Shown here: in pieces, positions 1 to 7,909 of the stretch
Layout of the letters: each line of letters begins with the position of its first letter
How positions within the stretch are numbered: position 1 is the stretch's first letter
Notes under the pieces: generated by a model
Databases searched by the model: none
Seen by the model: the letters and a program-made list of their open reading frames with translations, nothing else
What the model was told of the DNA's origin: nothing
NCBI RefSeq assembly: GCF_013359945.1
Contig: NZ_JABWCS010000211.1
Span: 62,001 to 126,000, forward strand
Direction: 5' to 3'
Length of the DNA: 64,000 bases
DNA from: Paenibacillus agri
GTDB taxonomy: Bacteria > Bacillota > Bacilli > Paenibacillales > Paenibacillaceae
Position numbers and translations under genes: made by a program

Positions 1-253
1 ATATAGCCAGAGCAATAGAAATTTTGCCCTGGCTATGGTATATGATACATGGATTTAATCCAGCGGATAGGGTTAACAGATAAAATGAATTTGAGATTAA
101 AGGCGGAGATGCAGCCGTAGAGCTTGGATCGGCTTCGTTCTGATGGATGTAGAGATAGAGTCGGCTTAGTTCCAGTGAAAATGGGCTTTTGGCCGTAGTT
201 ATCCAGATGTCTAAAGAGGCCAAGTAGCTCCTCCCCATCACGTACCCAATTAG
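1..253. other. Intergenic, no supported gene
   Basis: I see no credible gene here. An imperfect hairpin lies at about 3-37 (arms ATAGCCAG and CTGGCTAT). It has no T-tract on either strand, so it is not a convincing terminator. It could belong to a gene left of the window. An 82-codon minus-strand reading frame (33-281) has no ribosome binding site and runs into the repeat at 254, so it is not called. Confidence 0.5.
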
Positions 254-441
254 AAGCATTTTTGTACCTTAATTTCACCATTTCGAGAAAAAATAAGGAA
301 ATAAGAGCATTATTGTATCTTAATTTTGTGAAAATACGCTATTGAGCACGATTTGGAAGAATTAACATACAAAATTGCCCTTAATCGAAGCCAGCCCCTT
401 CGTTCCTTATAATTAAGGTACATAAATGCCTCTATTTACAC
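254..441. repeat. Nested palindromic intergenic repeat, copy 1
   Basis: This roughly 188-base segment matches 55083-55269. Each copy starts with GCATTTTTGTACCTTA-like sequence and ends with its inverse complement (TTARGGTACAWAAATGCC). A second inverted pair of the same motif lies inside (GCATTWTTGTATC and AAYATACAAAATTG), so the whole unit can fold into a nested hairpin. No reading frame is conserved between copies. It is likely a non-coding dispersed repeat. This copy sits next to a tandem array. Confidence 0.75.
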
Positions 442-469
442 TTGGGAGGTGGTTGGGAGCTGCTCGGAA

Positions 470-1090
470 GATGCTTGAGTCACTCTTATGTTACCCTTGG
501 CAACCTTAATCCACTTTTGAGCACCTTCGAGTTAGTTTCGAGACACTTTCAGGCACTTTTGAGCCAACCTCGAGTTAGTTTTGAGTCACTCTTGAGGCAA
601 CTTGGGACACCTTGAGCCACCCTTGGCAACTTAAGCCACTTTTGAGCACCTTCGAGTTAGTTTCGGGACACTTTCAGGCACTTTTGAGCCAACCTCGAGT
701 TAGTTTTGAGTCACTCTTGAGGCAACTTGGGACACCTTGAGCCACCCTTGGCAACCTTAATCCACTTTTGAGCACCTTCGAGTTAGTTTCGGGACACTTT
801 CAGGCACTTTTGAGCACCCTCGAGTTAGTTTTGAGACACTTTTAGGCACCCTAGAGTAACCTTTGGGACAATTCGTACCCTTGAGTCACCTTGGTCGCCC
901 GTGCGTCACCATAGACTCACATATGAGCCATCTTGAGTTACCCTTAGGTCAACGCGAACCACATTCAAGACATCATCGACATCTCGACCCACTATTCCTC
1001 CTCACACCTTCTCACCACTGAGCCTCAATCCGGCTCGCCACTTAGCCTCACACCTTCTCGCAACTTAGACTCAATCCCGCTCGCCTCTCC
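470..1090. repeat. Higher-order tandem repeat array
   Basis: Short units of about 10-12 bases, with a core like CTTTTGAGNCA, follow one another. They are organised in a larger unit of about 125 bases that is seen almost intact at 493-618 and 619-743 and then diverges through 744-867. Weaker variants of the short unit continue to about 980. At 1001-1085 a separate 46-base unit (CTCACACCTTCTC...) appears twice. Stops occur in all frames and the periods alternate between 126 and 125, so it does not encode a repeat protein. It lies just beyond the 3' end of the AbrB-family gene. Function unknown. Confidence 0.85.
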
Positions 1091-1103
1091 ATCTCTCTCT
1101 TTT

Positions 1104-1118
1104 GTTCATTTTATATAG
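1104..1118. repeat. Solitary end of a MITE-like element
   Basis: GTTCATTTTATATAG matches the right terminal inverted repeat of the elements at 9483-9737 and 27719-27976. The stop codon of the AbrB-family gene lies inside it. I do not see a matching left end nearby, so it is either a decayed copy or a chance match. The tandem array occupies the place where the element body would be. Confidence 0.4.
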
Positions 1119-2238
1119 TAGCTTTTTTCCCCTTCAGCAACGACCGGAAAGCCAGCTTCAACACCGGCGGCACCGCAAAGAAGATAAACAAGGTCCGGAA
1201 GAGCTGATAGCACGTCACAATCGACAGGTCGCCGTTCACTTCCTTGGCGATGAGGGCCATTTGGTCCATACCGCCTGGCGACAAGCCGAGAAATGCAGTG
1301 ACGATTGTGATGTCATGCATTCGTGTTAGCAGCAAGCTAAGTCCCATAGAGACCCCAATCAGTAGCACTCCGCTCAATATTGCGAGCAGAACAATTTTTG
1401 CTTTGTTCTTCAGGCTCTCCAGATCCAGCAGCAGTCCAATGTAGCCCCCGATCATCAGCTGTGACAGACTGAGCACGATGGGTGGCAGAGCATGACCCTC
1501 ATACCCGGTCAAATTAAGCAGGATCGTGCCAATCATTGGTCCAAGCAGAAAAGCCGTTGGCATCTTGATCTTCTTAGCGATGAACGCACTCCCTACGCAT
1601 ACTGCGGCAAAGACCAAAATATGCGGAAATAACGCAGCAGATCCAGCAGATCCGCTCGCAGCAGCAGCTACGGCACTGTGGCTGCCACTGACATGAAACA
1701 ATGGGCTGAAGATCAGCAGCGGCACACAGAAAATAATCATCATCAGCCGGGACACCTGCAAAAAAGTGACGACAGTGATATCAATGCCCTTCACTTCTTC
1801 GGCCAACGTAATCATCTGGCTGAGGCCTCCGGGAATGCTGCCCATGAGCACCGTTGGGAAAGGAATACCGGATAATTTCGAAATTAAATACGCGATGGCC
1901 CCGGCACATAACAACAGCAGCGCCGTGAACAGAATCATCGTCGGCAGCTGAAGTCCGATCTGCGTTAAGGTCGACAAGGTGAACGAGAGGCCCAAGGTAT
2001 AGCCGATGATAATCATTCCGGTATCGCGGACTTGCCCAGGCCAGTAAAAGGAAATCCCTCTAAATAATCTGGAGCCGATAACGAGGAACACCATCGAGCC
2101 GAGTAGCCATGGAATTGGCATGTGGATCAGTTGAAAAACAAATCCGCCAAGGACGGCAATGGCACATGTCACCAGAAAACGGACCCACTTGTTTTCCTTC
2201 CATAACGCATCCCGGGCTGAATGGCCGGTACCGTCCAT
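1111..2238 (-). CDS. AbrB-family membrane protein (duplicated AbrB domain)
   Basis: This 375-residue integral membrane protein has about ten hydrophobic segments. Two homologous halves show as a repeated PGG(L/M)(S/D)QM motif followed by a short acidic stretch ending in EV, near residues 150 and 325. This is the duplicated-AbrB family, sometimes named a regulator or ammonia monooxygenase in databases; it is really a polytopic membrane protein, probably a transporter of unknown substrate. The start ATG overlaps the stop of the upstream hydrolase gene (TAATG), so the two are translationally coupled and share the promoter at 3031-3059. The stop codon lies in a MITE-end-like sequence. No terminator was found downstream. 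The family is confident; the function is not. Confidence 0.85.
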   Translation of the reverse strand: MDGTGHSARDALWKENKWVRFLVTCAIAVLGGFVFQLIHMPIPWLLGSMVFLVIGSRLFRGISFYWPGQVRDTGMIIIGYTLGLSFTLSTLTQIGLQLPTMILFTALLLLCAGAIAYLISKLSGIPFPTVLMGSIPGGLSQMITLAEEVKGIDITVVTFLQVSRLMMIIFCVPLLIFSPLFHVSGSHSAVAAAASGSAGSAALFPHILVFAAVCVGSAFIAKKIKMPTAFLLGPMIGTILLNLTGYEGHALPPIVLSLSQLMIGGYIGLLLDLESLKNKAKIVLLAILSGVLLIGVSMGLSLLLTRMHDITIVTAFLGLSPGGMDQMALIAKEVNGDLSIVTCYQLFRTLFIFFAVPPVLKLAFRSLLKGKKATI

Positions 2239-2966
2239 TACAGGTTCTCCGTTATTTCATCGATGGCCTGGTGAACATCGCCTTTAAAAATGCCTCCATG
2301 GTAGCAGATTACTGTCTCGATTGGATAAGCCTTCAACTTGCGGAGTGATTCCAGTGCCAATGGCATATCTGGCGTAACAGTCGGATTAGGACCGATCAAC
2401 TTACCATCTTCAACGTTTAATGCATCACCAGCAATAAGTGTTTTGCTTGGCTCATGGTATAAGCTGATATGTCCAGGCGTATGCCCTGGTGTATGGATTA
2501 CGGTCAGTCCGCCGCCGAAAGATAGTTTCTCTCCGTCTGCCAGTAACGTAGTCACATTCTTTTCTTTTCCAGAAAAAGTAGCTTCAAATGCAGTAGCAAG
2601 ATCTTGCGGAAGAGAGGCAATTAGCCCTTCTTTACGTTCCCCGCTGAACTTAATCATCGGCTGCAGGCCATCGATATAAGGCTGGTCATCCCCGTGGGCA
2701 TACACTTCTATGCCTTCACCCTTGAACTGCGGCAAGCTACCTACATGATCGATGTCTTGATGGGTTAAAATAATGGAATGAGGGGCCGCAGGGTCAATTC
2801 CCGCTTGGGTCAAAAGCTCCGTGATCTGGCCGTAAGAACCAGGCATACCGGTGTCTACCAATACAAAAGATTGCTCGTCACGGATCGCCACCGGGTTAAT
2901 GATAAAGTCATGCTCACCCATCTTAAGAGTAAGCACTAGCATTTCAATCTGATCATTAATTTTCAT
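2238..2966 (-). CDS. MBL-fold metallo-hydrolase
   Basis: This 242-residue cytoplasmic enzyme belongs to the metallo-beta-lactamase superfamily. Its metal-binding motif reads HQDIDH at residues 69-74, so the second histidine of the usual HxHxDH is an aspartate, a variant found in one bacterial MBL subgroup. Further ligand motifs follow: HTPGHTPGH near 160, AGDA near 178 and YHGG near the C-terminus. The substrate cannot be read from sequence. It is first in an operon with the AbrB-like membrane protein. The good ribosome binding site (AAGGAGGTGA) lies unusually far, about 28 bases, upstream of the only in-frame ATG, and no alternative start codon lies between them. Translation initiation may therefore be unusual. 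Confidence 0.85.
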   Translation of the reverse strand: MKINDQIEMLVLTLKMGEHDFIINPVAIRDEQSFVLVDTGMPGSYGQITELLTQAGIDPAAPHSIILTHQDIDHVGSLPQFKGEGIEVYAHGDDQPYIDGLQPMIKFSGERKEGLIASLPQDLATAFEATFSGKEKNVTTLLADGEKLSFGGGLTVIHTPGHTPGHISLYHEPSKTLIAGDALNVEDGKLIGPNPTVTPDMPLALESLRKLKAYPIETVICYHGGIFKGDVHQAIDEITENL

Positions 2967-3030
2967 GTTGCGCCAAAGCGAATGCTCTGGCTCACCTCCT
3001 TAGGAATAAGTTCATAAAACTGACAAGTTC

Positions 3031-3059
3031 ATTATATGACTTTGGGGTTTTTTCGTCAA
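3031..3059 (-). promoter_or_regulatory. Sigma-A promoter of the MBL-AbrB operon
   Basis: On the minus strand TTGACG and a perfect TATAAT are separated by exactly 17 bases, about 65 bases upstream of the hydrolase start. It lies in the divergent gap before the TetR gene at 3088, so that regulator may control it. No clear operator palindrome was seen. Confidence 0.75.
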
Positions 3060-3087
3060 ATTCCTTTATTGACCACATGGAAGGGAC

Positions 3088-4002
3088 ATGTCAGAATATG
3101 TAGGGGTGGTTAAGTTGGAACAATTCAAAAGACAACAAATTATTAAAACAGCAATGTGCATTTTTAGAGAAAAAGGATATTTCGCTGCCTCCATGCAGGA
3201 TATCGCAGAAGCTTGTGGCATGGCCAAGGCCAGCATCTATAAAGTGTTTCCATCTAAAGAAGATTTATTTACTGGCGTATTCGTTGAGGTACACAGAATT
3301 CTATTCGAAGAGGCCAGACAGCTTGATCGGAAACTTTCGCTGAAGGGGCTTCCACCAAAGGAAGTACTACGTCTTAAGATCGAGTATCAGATGCAATATA
3401 TGCTTGAGAATTATTTTTTCACCAGTGAGTTTAAAGAGCTCCCCATCACAAGCAATGACAACTTTCTAGTGGAATGGAGAAAAAAACGTGCCTCACTGGT
3501 GACCCTGCACCAGGATTGCTTTTACGAAGCCTATGGTGAGCCCATTGTCCCTTATCTCGGGGATGTTGTCACCATCTTCCGCGGCATGATCAAAGAATAT
3601 TTGTCGCATGCAGTTCAAGCCGTGATCGCTGTTCCTATGGCTGAATTGGCCGGCTTCTTCGTCGATCGGCTGGATGCAGTCATCGGCGATTTAATCGCTA
3701 GCAAGCCTGAACCTGTGCTTAAGACCTCGAGTGCTTTTTTCAATCAAATCAATCCAATGGATAACGACACCCGGCAGGCCAACATGGATGAATTTCTGAT
3801 GTTTTTTGCTGATAAGATTCGTGAGCTACCACAACCAGAGCATATAGAGAATGAACTGCTGGAGGTCATCGAACTGCTGAAGACCGAGTTAGGACTACCT
3901 AAGCCTAATGGTACTCTTCTGCGGGTATACATCACCTTCTTGGATTCAGTCAGTGAGTTAGCACCTTATGTACGCCAGCTCGGTCTCATGCTGAACCGTT
4001 AG
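3088..4002 (+). CDS. TetR/AcrR-family regulator
   Basis: This 304-residue protein has an N-terminal TetR helix-turn-helix (about residues 10-60, with QDIAEACGMAKASIYKVFPS as recognition region). It is followed by a ligand-binding part longer than the usual ~200 residues, with a further helical stretch after about 210. It is divergent from the MBL hydrolase/AbrB operon, which it probably controls. The ATG has GGAAGG three bases ahead. A TTG at 3115 (codon 10) behind AGGGGTGG is an equally plausible start. A shared bidirectional terminator follows. The ligand is unknown. Confidence 0.88.
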   Translation: MSEYVGVVKLEQFKRQQIIKTAMCIFREKGYFAASMQDIAEACGMAKASIYKVFPSKEDLFTGVFVEVHRILFEEARQLDRKLSLKGLPPKEVLRLKIEYQMQYMLENYFFTSEFKELPITSNDNFLVEWRKKRASLVTLHQDCFYEAYGEPIVPYLGDVVTIFRGMIKEYLSHAVQAVIAVPMAELAGFFVDRLDAVIGDLIASKPEPVLKTSSAFFNQINPMDNDTRQANMDEFLMFFADKIRELPQPEHIENELLEVIELLKTELGLPKPNGTLLRVYITFLDSVSELAPYVRQLGLMLNR

Positions 4003-4027
4003 GCAAGTTAACTAGACAAATCAAAAA

Positions 4028-4059
4028 GAAAAGCAACCGAAATCAATCAGTTGCTTTTC
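4028..4059. terminator. Bidirectional terminator
   Basis: A perfect 10-bp stem (GAAAAGCAAC / GTTGCTTTTC) with a 12-base loop lies between the convergent TetR genes. It has a T-run on the minus-strand side and a T-rich tail on the plus side, so it can serve both. Confidence 0.8.
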
Positions 4060-4084
4060 CTTGTTTAAATATAATTACTTCCTC

Positions 4085-4765
4085 TTAATTCTTGTCCAGC
4101 TTAATTCCCTGTAACATCACTTCAAGCCCCCACTGGAACCGGTCCATGACGACCTCGCCTCCCGAGAATAATTCTTCAGTCAGACTGTGAATGAACGGAA
4201 AACGAACAGGGTCTGCTTTTTTAAAGGATTCTTTGATGGCAGGCATCTCCACAGTGCCATGCTTCCTCCAGGAATGCTTCTCGAAGGCTGTAGATGTGAC
4301 GTATAACAGCAGCAGATCCACTCCCCAGGCTGCTGCCGTCGATTTGGCTCCACCCTCATGCAGCGCGGTAAGGAGGTATTCGATCAACTCAAGGTATTTG
4401 TCTCCCCGTGGCATCGTGGACAGTGAAATTTCAGAGAGACCTGGTTGCTCGATTAATAGAAGGAAATACGCAGTGAGGGCTCCGAACAATCTTTCCTTCC
4501 ATGGACCCTTCCCGGAATCAGGCAACACTAATTCACCAAGTCCGTAATCCAGAACATAAGAGCTTAAATCTTCCAGATTATTGACGTACACATACAACGA
4601 AGAAGGGCCTGTATCCAATGCTTTTGCTACTTTACGCATGCTCATCCCTGCCATCCCTTGCTCTTTGAGCAGTTCATAGGCAGTTTTAACAATGAGCTCA
4701 CGGCTTAACGGCTCTTTGGCCGGACGGTCACGACGACTTACGATAATTCGCTCAGAATTCTTCAT
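4085..4765 (-). CDS. TetR/AcrR-family regulator of the flavin monooxygenase and efflux genes
   Basis: This 226-residue protein has a TetR N-terminal HTH (residues about 22-68, MSMRKVAKALDTGPSSLYVY) and a C-terminal part resembling TetR_C. The recognition helix is like that of classic tetracycline repressors (TGPSSLYVYVNN). It lies 40 bases downstream of the TetX-like gene in the same direction, so the two form an operon. The matching operator arrays at 6100-6130 and 7738-7768 are the natural targets: it would repress both the monooxygenase-regulator operon and the efflux pump until a drug-like ligand binds. The ligand is an inference; the family is sure. Confidence 0.87.
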   Translation of the reverse strand: MKNSERIIVSRRDRPAKEPLSRELIVKTAYELLKEQGMAGMSMRKVAKALDTGPSSLYVYVNNLEDLSSYVLDYGLGELVLPDSGKGPWKERLFGALTAYFLLLIEQPGLSEISLSTMPRGDKYLELIEYLLTALHEGGAKSTAAAWGVDLLLLYVTSTAFEKHSWRKHGTVEMPAIKESFKKADPVRFPFIHSLTEELFSGGEVVMDRFQWGLEVMLQGIKLDKN

Positions 4766-4805
4766 AGTCTCTTTATAATATAGCGCAGTGAGAAATTCAA
4801 CATGT

Positions 4806-5987
4806 TTATTGATCTTCGAATTGCTCTTGGAAGGACTGCATTAATTCAGCCAGCTTGGCAGCGGCATTATCTGAGAACGTAAGCTGTAAGCTGTAGTCCG
4901 ATTCCTGAGCCTTGACGGATGAGAATGCATACATCTTCTCTTCGTACTCCAGGATTGCCTTGGCATAATCATCACGATTCCGGGCAATGGCAAGTGCAAG
5001 CTCCAAAGCATCGTACATCGCCATATTCACACCTTCACCCGCGAATGGCGACATGACATGGGCAGCATCCCCGATCAAGGTTACTCCAGGATTGTAATTC
5101 CACTTGAACCCGATAGGAAGCATGTATATCCGTCTAGTCAAAATAGCATCTTCAGCGTAACGGATATAGTCTTTTAGCTGCTCATCCCAATCACTGAATA
5201 GATCCAATAGCCGCTCCTTAGCTTCTTTAGGCTGGTCGAACGGAATCCCACTCGTCTCTAACCAGTTTCTCTCTACCTTAAGACTAGCGTATACCTTAAT
5301 TCGTCCATCTCCGTTCAGCTGACCAAGAATACCTTTATGATCGTCCAGCGCAAACATTTTACCACGCTTATTAAACGCCGCTAATTCCGGGTGATTCTGG
5401 GCTGCATTCAGGATGTTTAGTTCTATCATAGTAAGACCGGAGTAATCAACATCGGCATCTGTGAGCAATGGACGTACACGTGAGAAGGCTCCATCCGCAC
5501 CAATCAAGAGGTCAATCGTATCCACAGTACCATTTTCAAAATGAAGCTCGGTCATGCCGTTCTCTAACGGAACCGCCTTTACGAGTTTATAACCATATTT
5601 GATCGTACCTTGATCAAGATCCCGTAACAGCAAATCGCACAGCACGCCACGGTCAATCTCTGGACGTGTCCCAGCTCCGCCTGATTCTGCTTCTGAATCT
5701 TCATCGACATAAATTTTCGCGTTCTTATCAAGTACCCGGAAATCTTCTTCCTCAAAGCGGGCAATACGTTGGAACTCCTCCAACAGCCCAGCTTCTTTAA
5801 GTGCTCTTTGACCCGATTCCTCGTGAATATCCAAGGTACCGCCTCTTTCATGACTAGTGTCATGGAGCTCACGCTCATAAACAACGGACTGTATGCCTTG
5901 GCGCTGCAAGATTAGGGCAAGTGTTAATCCCCCTGGCCCCGCTCCGATAATCCCGATCCGCTTTTGTTCTTTAGATACTGTTGTCAT
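4806..5987 (-). CDS. TetX-like FAD-dependent monooxygenase
   Basis: This 393-residue flavoprotein monooxygenase follows the tetracycline-destructase (TetX) pattern along its whole length. It has the FAD-binding GAGPGG at 15-20, a GGTLDIHEESGQ block at 49-60, RPEIDR at 108-113, the GADGAFSRVR motif at 163-172, FSDWDE near 264 and the second FAD motif IGDAAHVMSPFAGEGVN at 305-321. TetX shows equivalent blocks at equivalent places and a similar length (388). Such enzymes use NADPH and O2 to hydroxylate a small aromatic or polyketide substrate. Start: ATG with GGAG nine bases ahead. The gene is followed by a TetR gene and preceded by a drug-efflux gene with the same operator. The true substrate is unknown; tetracycline or another aromatic is possible. 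Confidence 0.88.
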   Translation of the reverse strand: MTTVSKEQKRIGIIGAGPGGLTLALILQRQGIQSVVYERELHDTSHERGGTLDIHEESGQRALKEAGLLEEFQRIARFEEEDFRVLDKNAKIYVDEDSEAESGGAGTRPEIDRGVLCDLLLRDLDQGTIKYGYKLVKAVPLENGMTELHFENGTVDTIDLLIGADGAFSRVRPLLTDADVDYSGLTMIELNILNAAQNHPELAAFNKRGKMFALDDHKGILGQLNGDGRIKVYASLKVERNWLETSGIPFDQPKEAKERLLDLFSDWDEQLKDYIRYAEDAILTRRIYMLPIGFKWNYNPGVTLIGDAAHVMSPFAGEGVNMAMYDALELALAIARNRDDYAKAILEYEEKMYAFSSVKAQESDYSLQLTFSDNAAAKLAELMQSFQEQFEDQ

Positions 5988-6011
5988 TGTAATGCAACTC
6001 CTTCATGTAAG

Positions 6012-6076
6012 TTATATAAGACGAACTCCAGATTAAAACTTAAGGCTGTTCTTTTCTTCTATTCGTCTTCTTGTGG
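6012..6076. mobile_element. Short deletion derivative of the MITE-like element
   Basis: TTATATAAGACGAAC at 6012-6026 matches the left terminal repeat of the elements at 9483 and 27719, and ATTCGTCTTC near 6061 is a weaker match to the right end. The body is missing. It lies in the untranslated leader of the TetX-like gene, between operator and start codon. This is a moderate match only. Confidence 0.45.
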
Positions 6077-6099
6077 AATAAAAAGCTTTAAAGCAGCTA

Positions 6100-6130
6100 A
6101 CGAACACCATCCCTAAAGAACACTGTTCGT
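6100..6130. promoter_or_regulatory. TetR operator upstream of the TetX-like gene
   Basis: ACGAACA (6100-6106) and TGTTCGT (6124-6130) are inverted arms 17 bases apart. An inner half-site AAGAACA at 6116-6122 makes a near-perfect palindrome with the right arm. The same outer arms with the same 17-base spacing lie upstream of the efflux gene at 7738-7768, so one regulator, most likely the TetR at 4085, should bind both. Confidence 0.75.
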
Positions 6131-6174
6131 TAGTAACAAAAAAATAATGTGTTCCTCCTACATTCGCCAGCTTG

Positions 6175-7602
6175 TTAGCGTGTCTTTTTAGGAGGAGCCG
6201 ACGATTTTTTAAGAAAGAACGTCAACACTAAAGCAATGAGCGCAAAGGAAAGTGTGATCCAGAATGTGTGACCGAATGCTTGTCCTAATTGCTCCAAAGT
6301 GTGCTGTGCCGGTAAGCTCCTAATCTGGTTAGACAGGTACGCGGCAGTGATCGTGATCCCAAAGGAAGACATGATCTGCTGCGCGGAAGTCGTAATAGGT
6401 GTCACGCGGTTTACAAGCTCGATTGGAGCTGATTTAAGCACATGCGTATTAAGCTGCATCATGGTTAACCCCTGACCAAGTCCCACGAAAGCAAAACTAC
6501 TCATAATGTAAAATGCACTGGTACTCGTAGTAATATGCGTTAAGGCGAAAAGTGCACCCGCTAAAGATAAAATACCAACGAAGGCAATCGGGCGAACCCC
6601 GTACCGGTCAAATAACTTCCCGCCTACATTGATCCCGATCGTTGACATAATCGCTTGAGGAATCACGTACAATCCGGCCTCTAGTGGAGAGAGCCCCTTA
6701 GCCTGTTGCAGATATAGCGTAAACAGCAGGATGCTTCCGAATAATGCCATTTGGTTCATCCAGGCCAGAATGATGCCATGCGTGAATGTCTTCGAACGGA
6801 ACACTCTTAACTCAAGAAGGGGATGCTTTTGCTTAAGCTCATTCCAAATGAATAGTAACAAGGTAACAACGCCCAGTCCCAGCGAGCCCAAGGTCCATTC
6901 GTCAATCCAGCCCTTCTCCCCGGCTTGGTGCACACTGAATACTAAAGAAGCAAAGGCAATAGGGGCTAAAATCGCACCCAGGACGTCCAGCTTCATTTCT
7001 TTGCCTGGCTTTGAGGCCGGTAAGTACCGCCATGCCATCCAGAAAGCAATGATTCCGACAGGCAGATTAATAAGGAATATCCAGTGCCAGTTAATAAATT
7101 CGATTAACCAGCCGGACAATATCGGTCCGAAAATCGGAGCGAGCAGCATAGGAATACCGAGGATCCCCATCACGGAACCGCGCTTATCTGGAGGTGATAC
7201 CTTGAACACCATGGCAATACCGATTGGAGCTACCATCCCACCGCCTAGTGCTTGAATGATGCGAAAAATAATCAGCTGCTCTGGCGTCTGAGCCAATGCG
7301 CACAGCAAAGATGCCAGAATAAATAATACTATGCTTGAGAGAAACATGACCTTGGGTGTGAACCGATCCGAAAACCACCCTGCGAGTGGAATGACCGCTG
7401 AGAGCGCCAAAGTATACGCTGTAATCACCCATTGAATCGTACCGAGATTGGAATGAAAGGTGTCCACTAACTTAGGAACAGCTACATTCATGATTGTACT
7501 GTCCAAAATAATTAAAAACATTCCCGTTGCCACTGCAAGCAGAATCGGCAGGATCTTCTTCATTGAAAATTCGGATGGAGCACCTTGAGCTTGTGTGTTC
7601 AA
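6175..7602 (-). CDS. MFS drug exporter, DHA2 (14-TM) family
   Basis: This protein of about 475 residues has 14 predicted membrane spans and the EmrB/QacA layout. The first loop contains LDSTIMNVAVPKL, motif A follows (GWFSDRFTPKVMF), and the span-5 motif C region has GxxxGPxxSGW. It should pump drugs out using the proton gradient. The chosen start is the TTG at 7602, seven bases after AGAGGTGG; a GTG at 7614 lies inside that ribosome binding site. It has its own promoter with an operator identical in layout to the one before the TetX-like gene, so the three genes form a TetR-controlled detoxification unit. No clear terminator separates it from the monooxygenase gene, so read-through is possible. 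Confidence 0.88.
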   Translation of the reverse strand: MNTQAQGAPSEFSMKKILPILLAVATGMFLIILDSTIMNVAVPKLVDTFHSNLGTIQWVITAYTLALSAVIPLAGWFSDRFTPKVMFLSSIVLFILASLLCALAQTPEQLIIFRIIQALGGGMVAPIGIAMVFKVSPPDKRGSVMGILGIPMLLAPIFGPILSGWLIEFINWHWIFLINLPVGIIAFWMAWRYLPASKPGKEMKLDVLGAILAPIAFASLVFSVHQAGEKGWIDEWTLGSLGLGVVTLLLFIWNELKQKHPLLELRVFRSKTFTHGIILAWMNQMALFGSILLFTLYLQQAKGLSPLEAGLYVIPQAIMSTIGINVGGKLFDRYGVRPIAFVGILSLAGALFALTHITTSTSAFYIMSSFAFVGLGQGLTMMQLNTHVLKSAPIELVNRVTPITTSAQQIMSSFGITITAAYLSNQIRSLPAQHTLEQLGQAFGHTFWITLSFALIALVLTFFLKKSSAPPKKTR

Positions 7603-7726
7603 AAGAAGAACCACCTCTTTTCTTTATCATAGTCATCATCAACTTGAAATTTCGTATGCTTATCCAGAACCAATTGTAGTAGCGCACCAACCTCCTTTTA
7701 TTTTCGTTCATCTTGTTTACACATTA

Positions 7727-7755
7727 TTTATACCATAACGAACAGTGTTCGTAAA
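7727..7755 (-). promoter_or_regulatory. Promoter of the MFS exporter
   Basis: TTTACG and TATAAA on the minus strand are separated by exactly 17 bases. The operator at 7738-7768 covers the spacer and the -35, so a bound repressor would block RNA polymerase. Confidence 0.65.
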
Positions 7756-7768
7756 GTACGTTGTTCGT
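7738..7768. promoter_or_regulatory. TetR operator upstream of the MFS exporter
   Basis: ACGAACA-G-TGTTCGT is a palindrome with perfect 7-base arms (7738-7752). A further TGTTCGT at 7762-7768 reproduces the ACGAACA-N17-TGTTCGT arrangement at 6100-6130. Palindrome centres are 16 bases apart in both places. Confidence 0.8.
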
Positions 7769-7847
7769 TAAATTTTAAAATAAAAATAACTTTACACTGA
7801 AAACCCGTGACAGCTCCAACATAAGCACTTTTCCTGGGTTTAAATTA

Positions 7848-7881
7848 AAAAGCACAAGAAGCTAATCCTTCTTGTGCTTTT
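7848..7881. terminator. Terminator of the aldehyde dehydrogenase gene
   Basis: A perfect 14-bp stem AAAAGCACAAGAAG / CTTCTTGTGCTTTT with a 6-base loop ends in TTTTTAATTT on the minus strand. It lies 29 bases past the stop codon. Confidence 0.85.
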
Positions 7882-7909
7882 ACTCTTCGTTAGTTGTATA
7901 TCAACTGAT

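Noticed and set aside
33..281. 82-codon minus-strand reading frame
   Set aside because: No ribosome binding site, low-complexity composition, and its start lies in the dispersed palindromic repeat.
470..1090. CRISPR array
   Set aside because: Units are contiguous without unique spacers, periods differ (about 11 and 125 bases) and no cas genes are present.
7472..7711. 79-codon frame overlapping the MFS start
   Set aside because: Out of frame with the conserved exporter sequence and no family resemblance; an overlap artefact.
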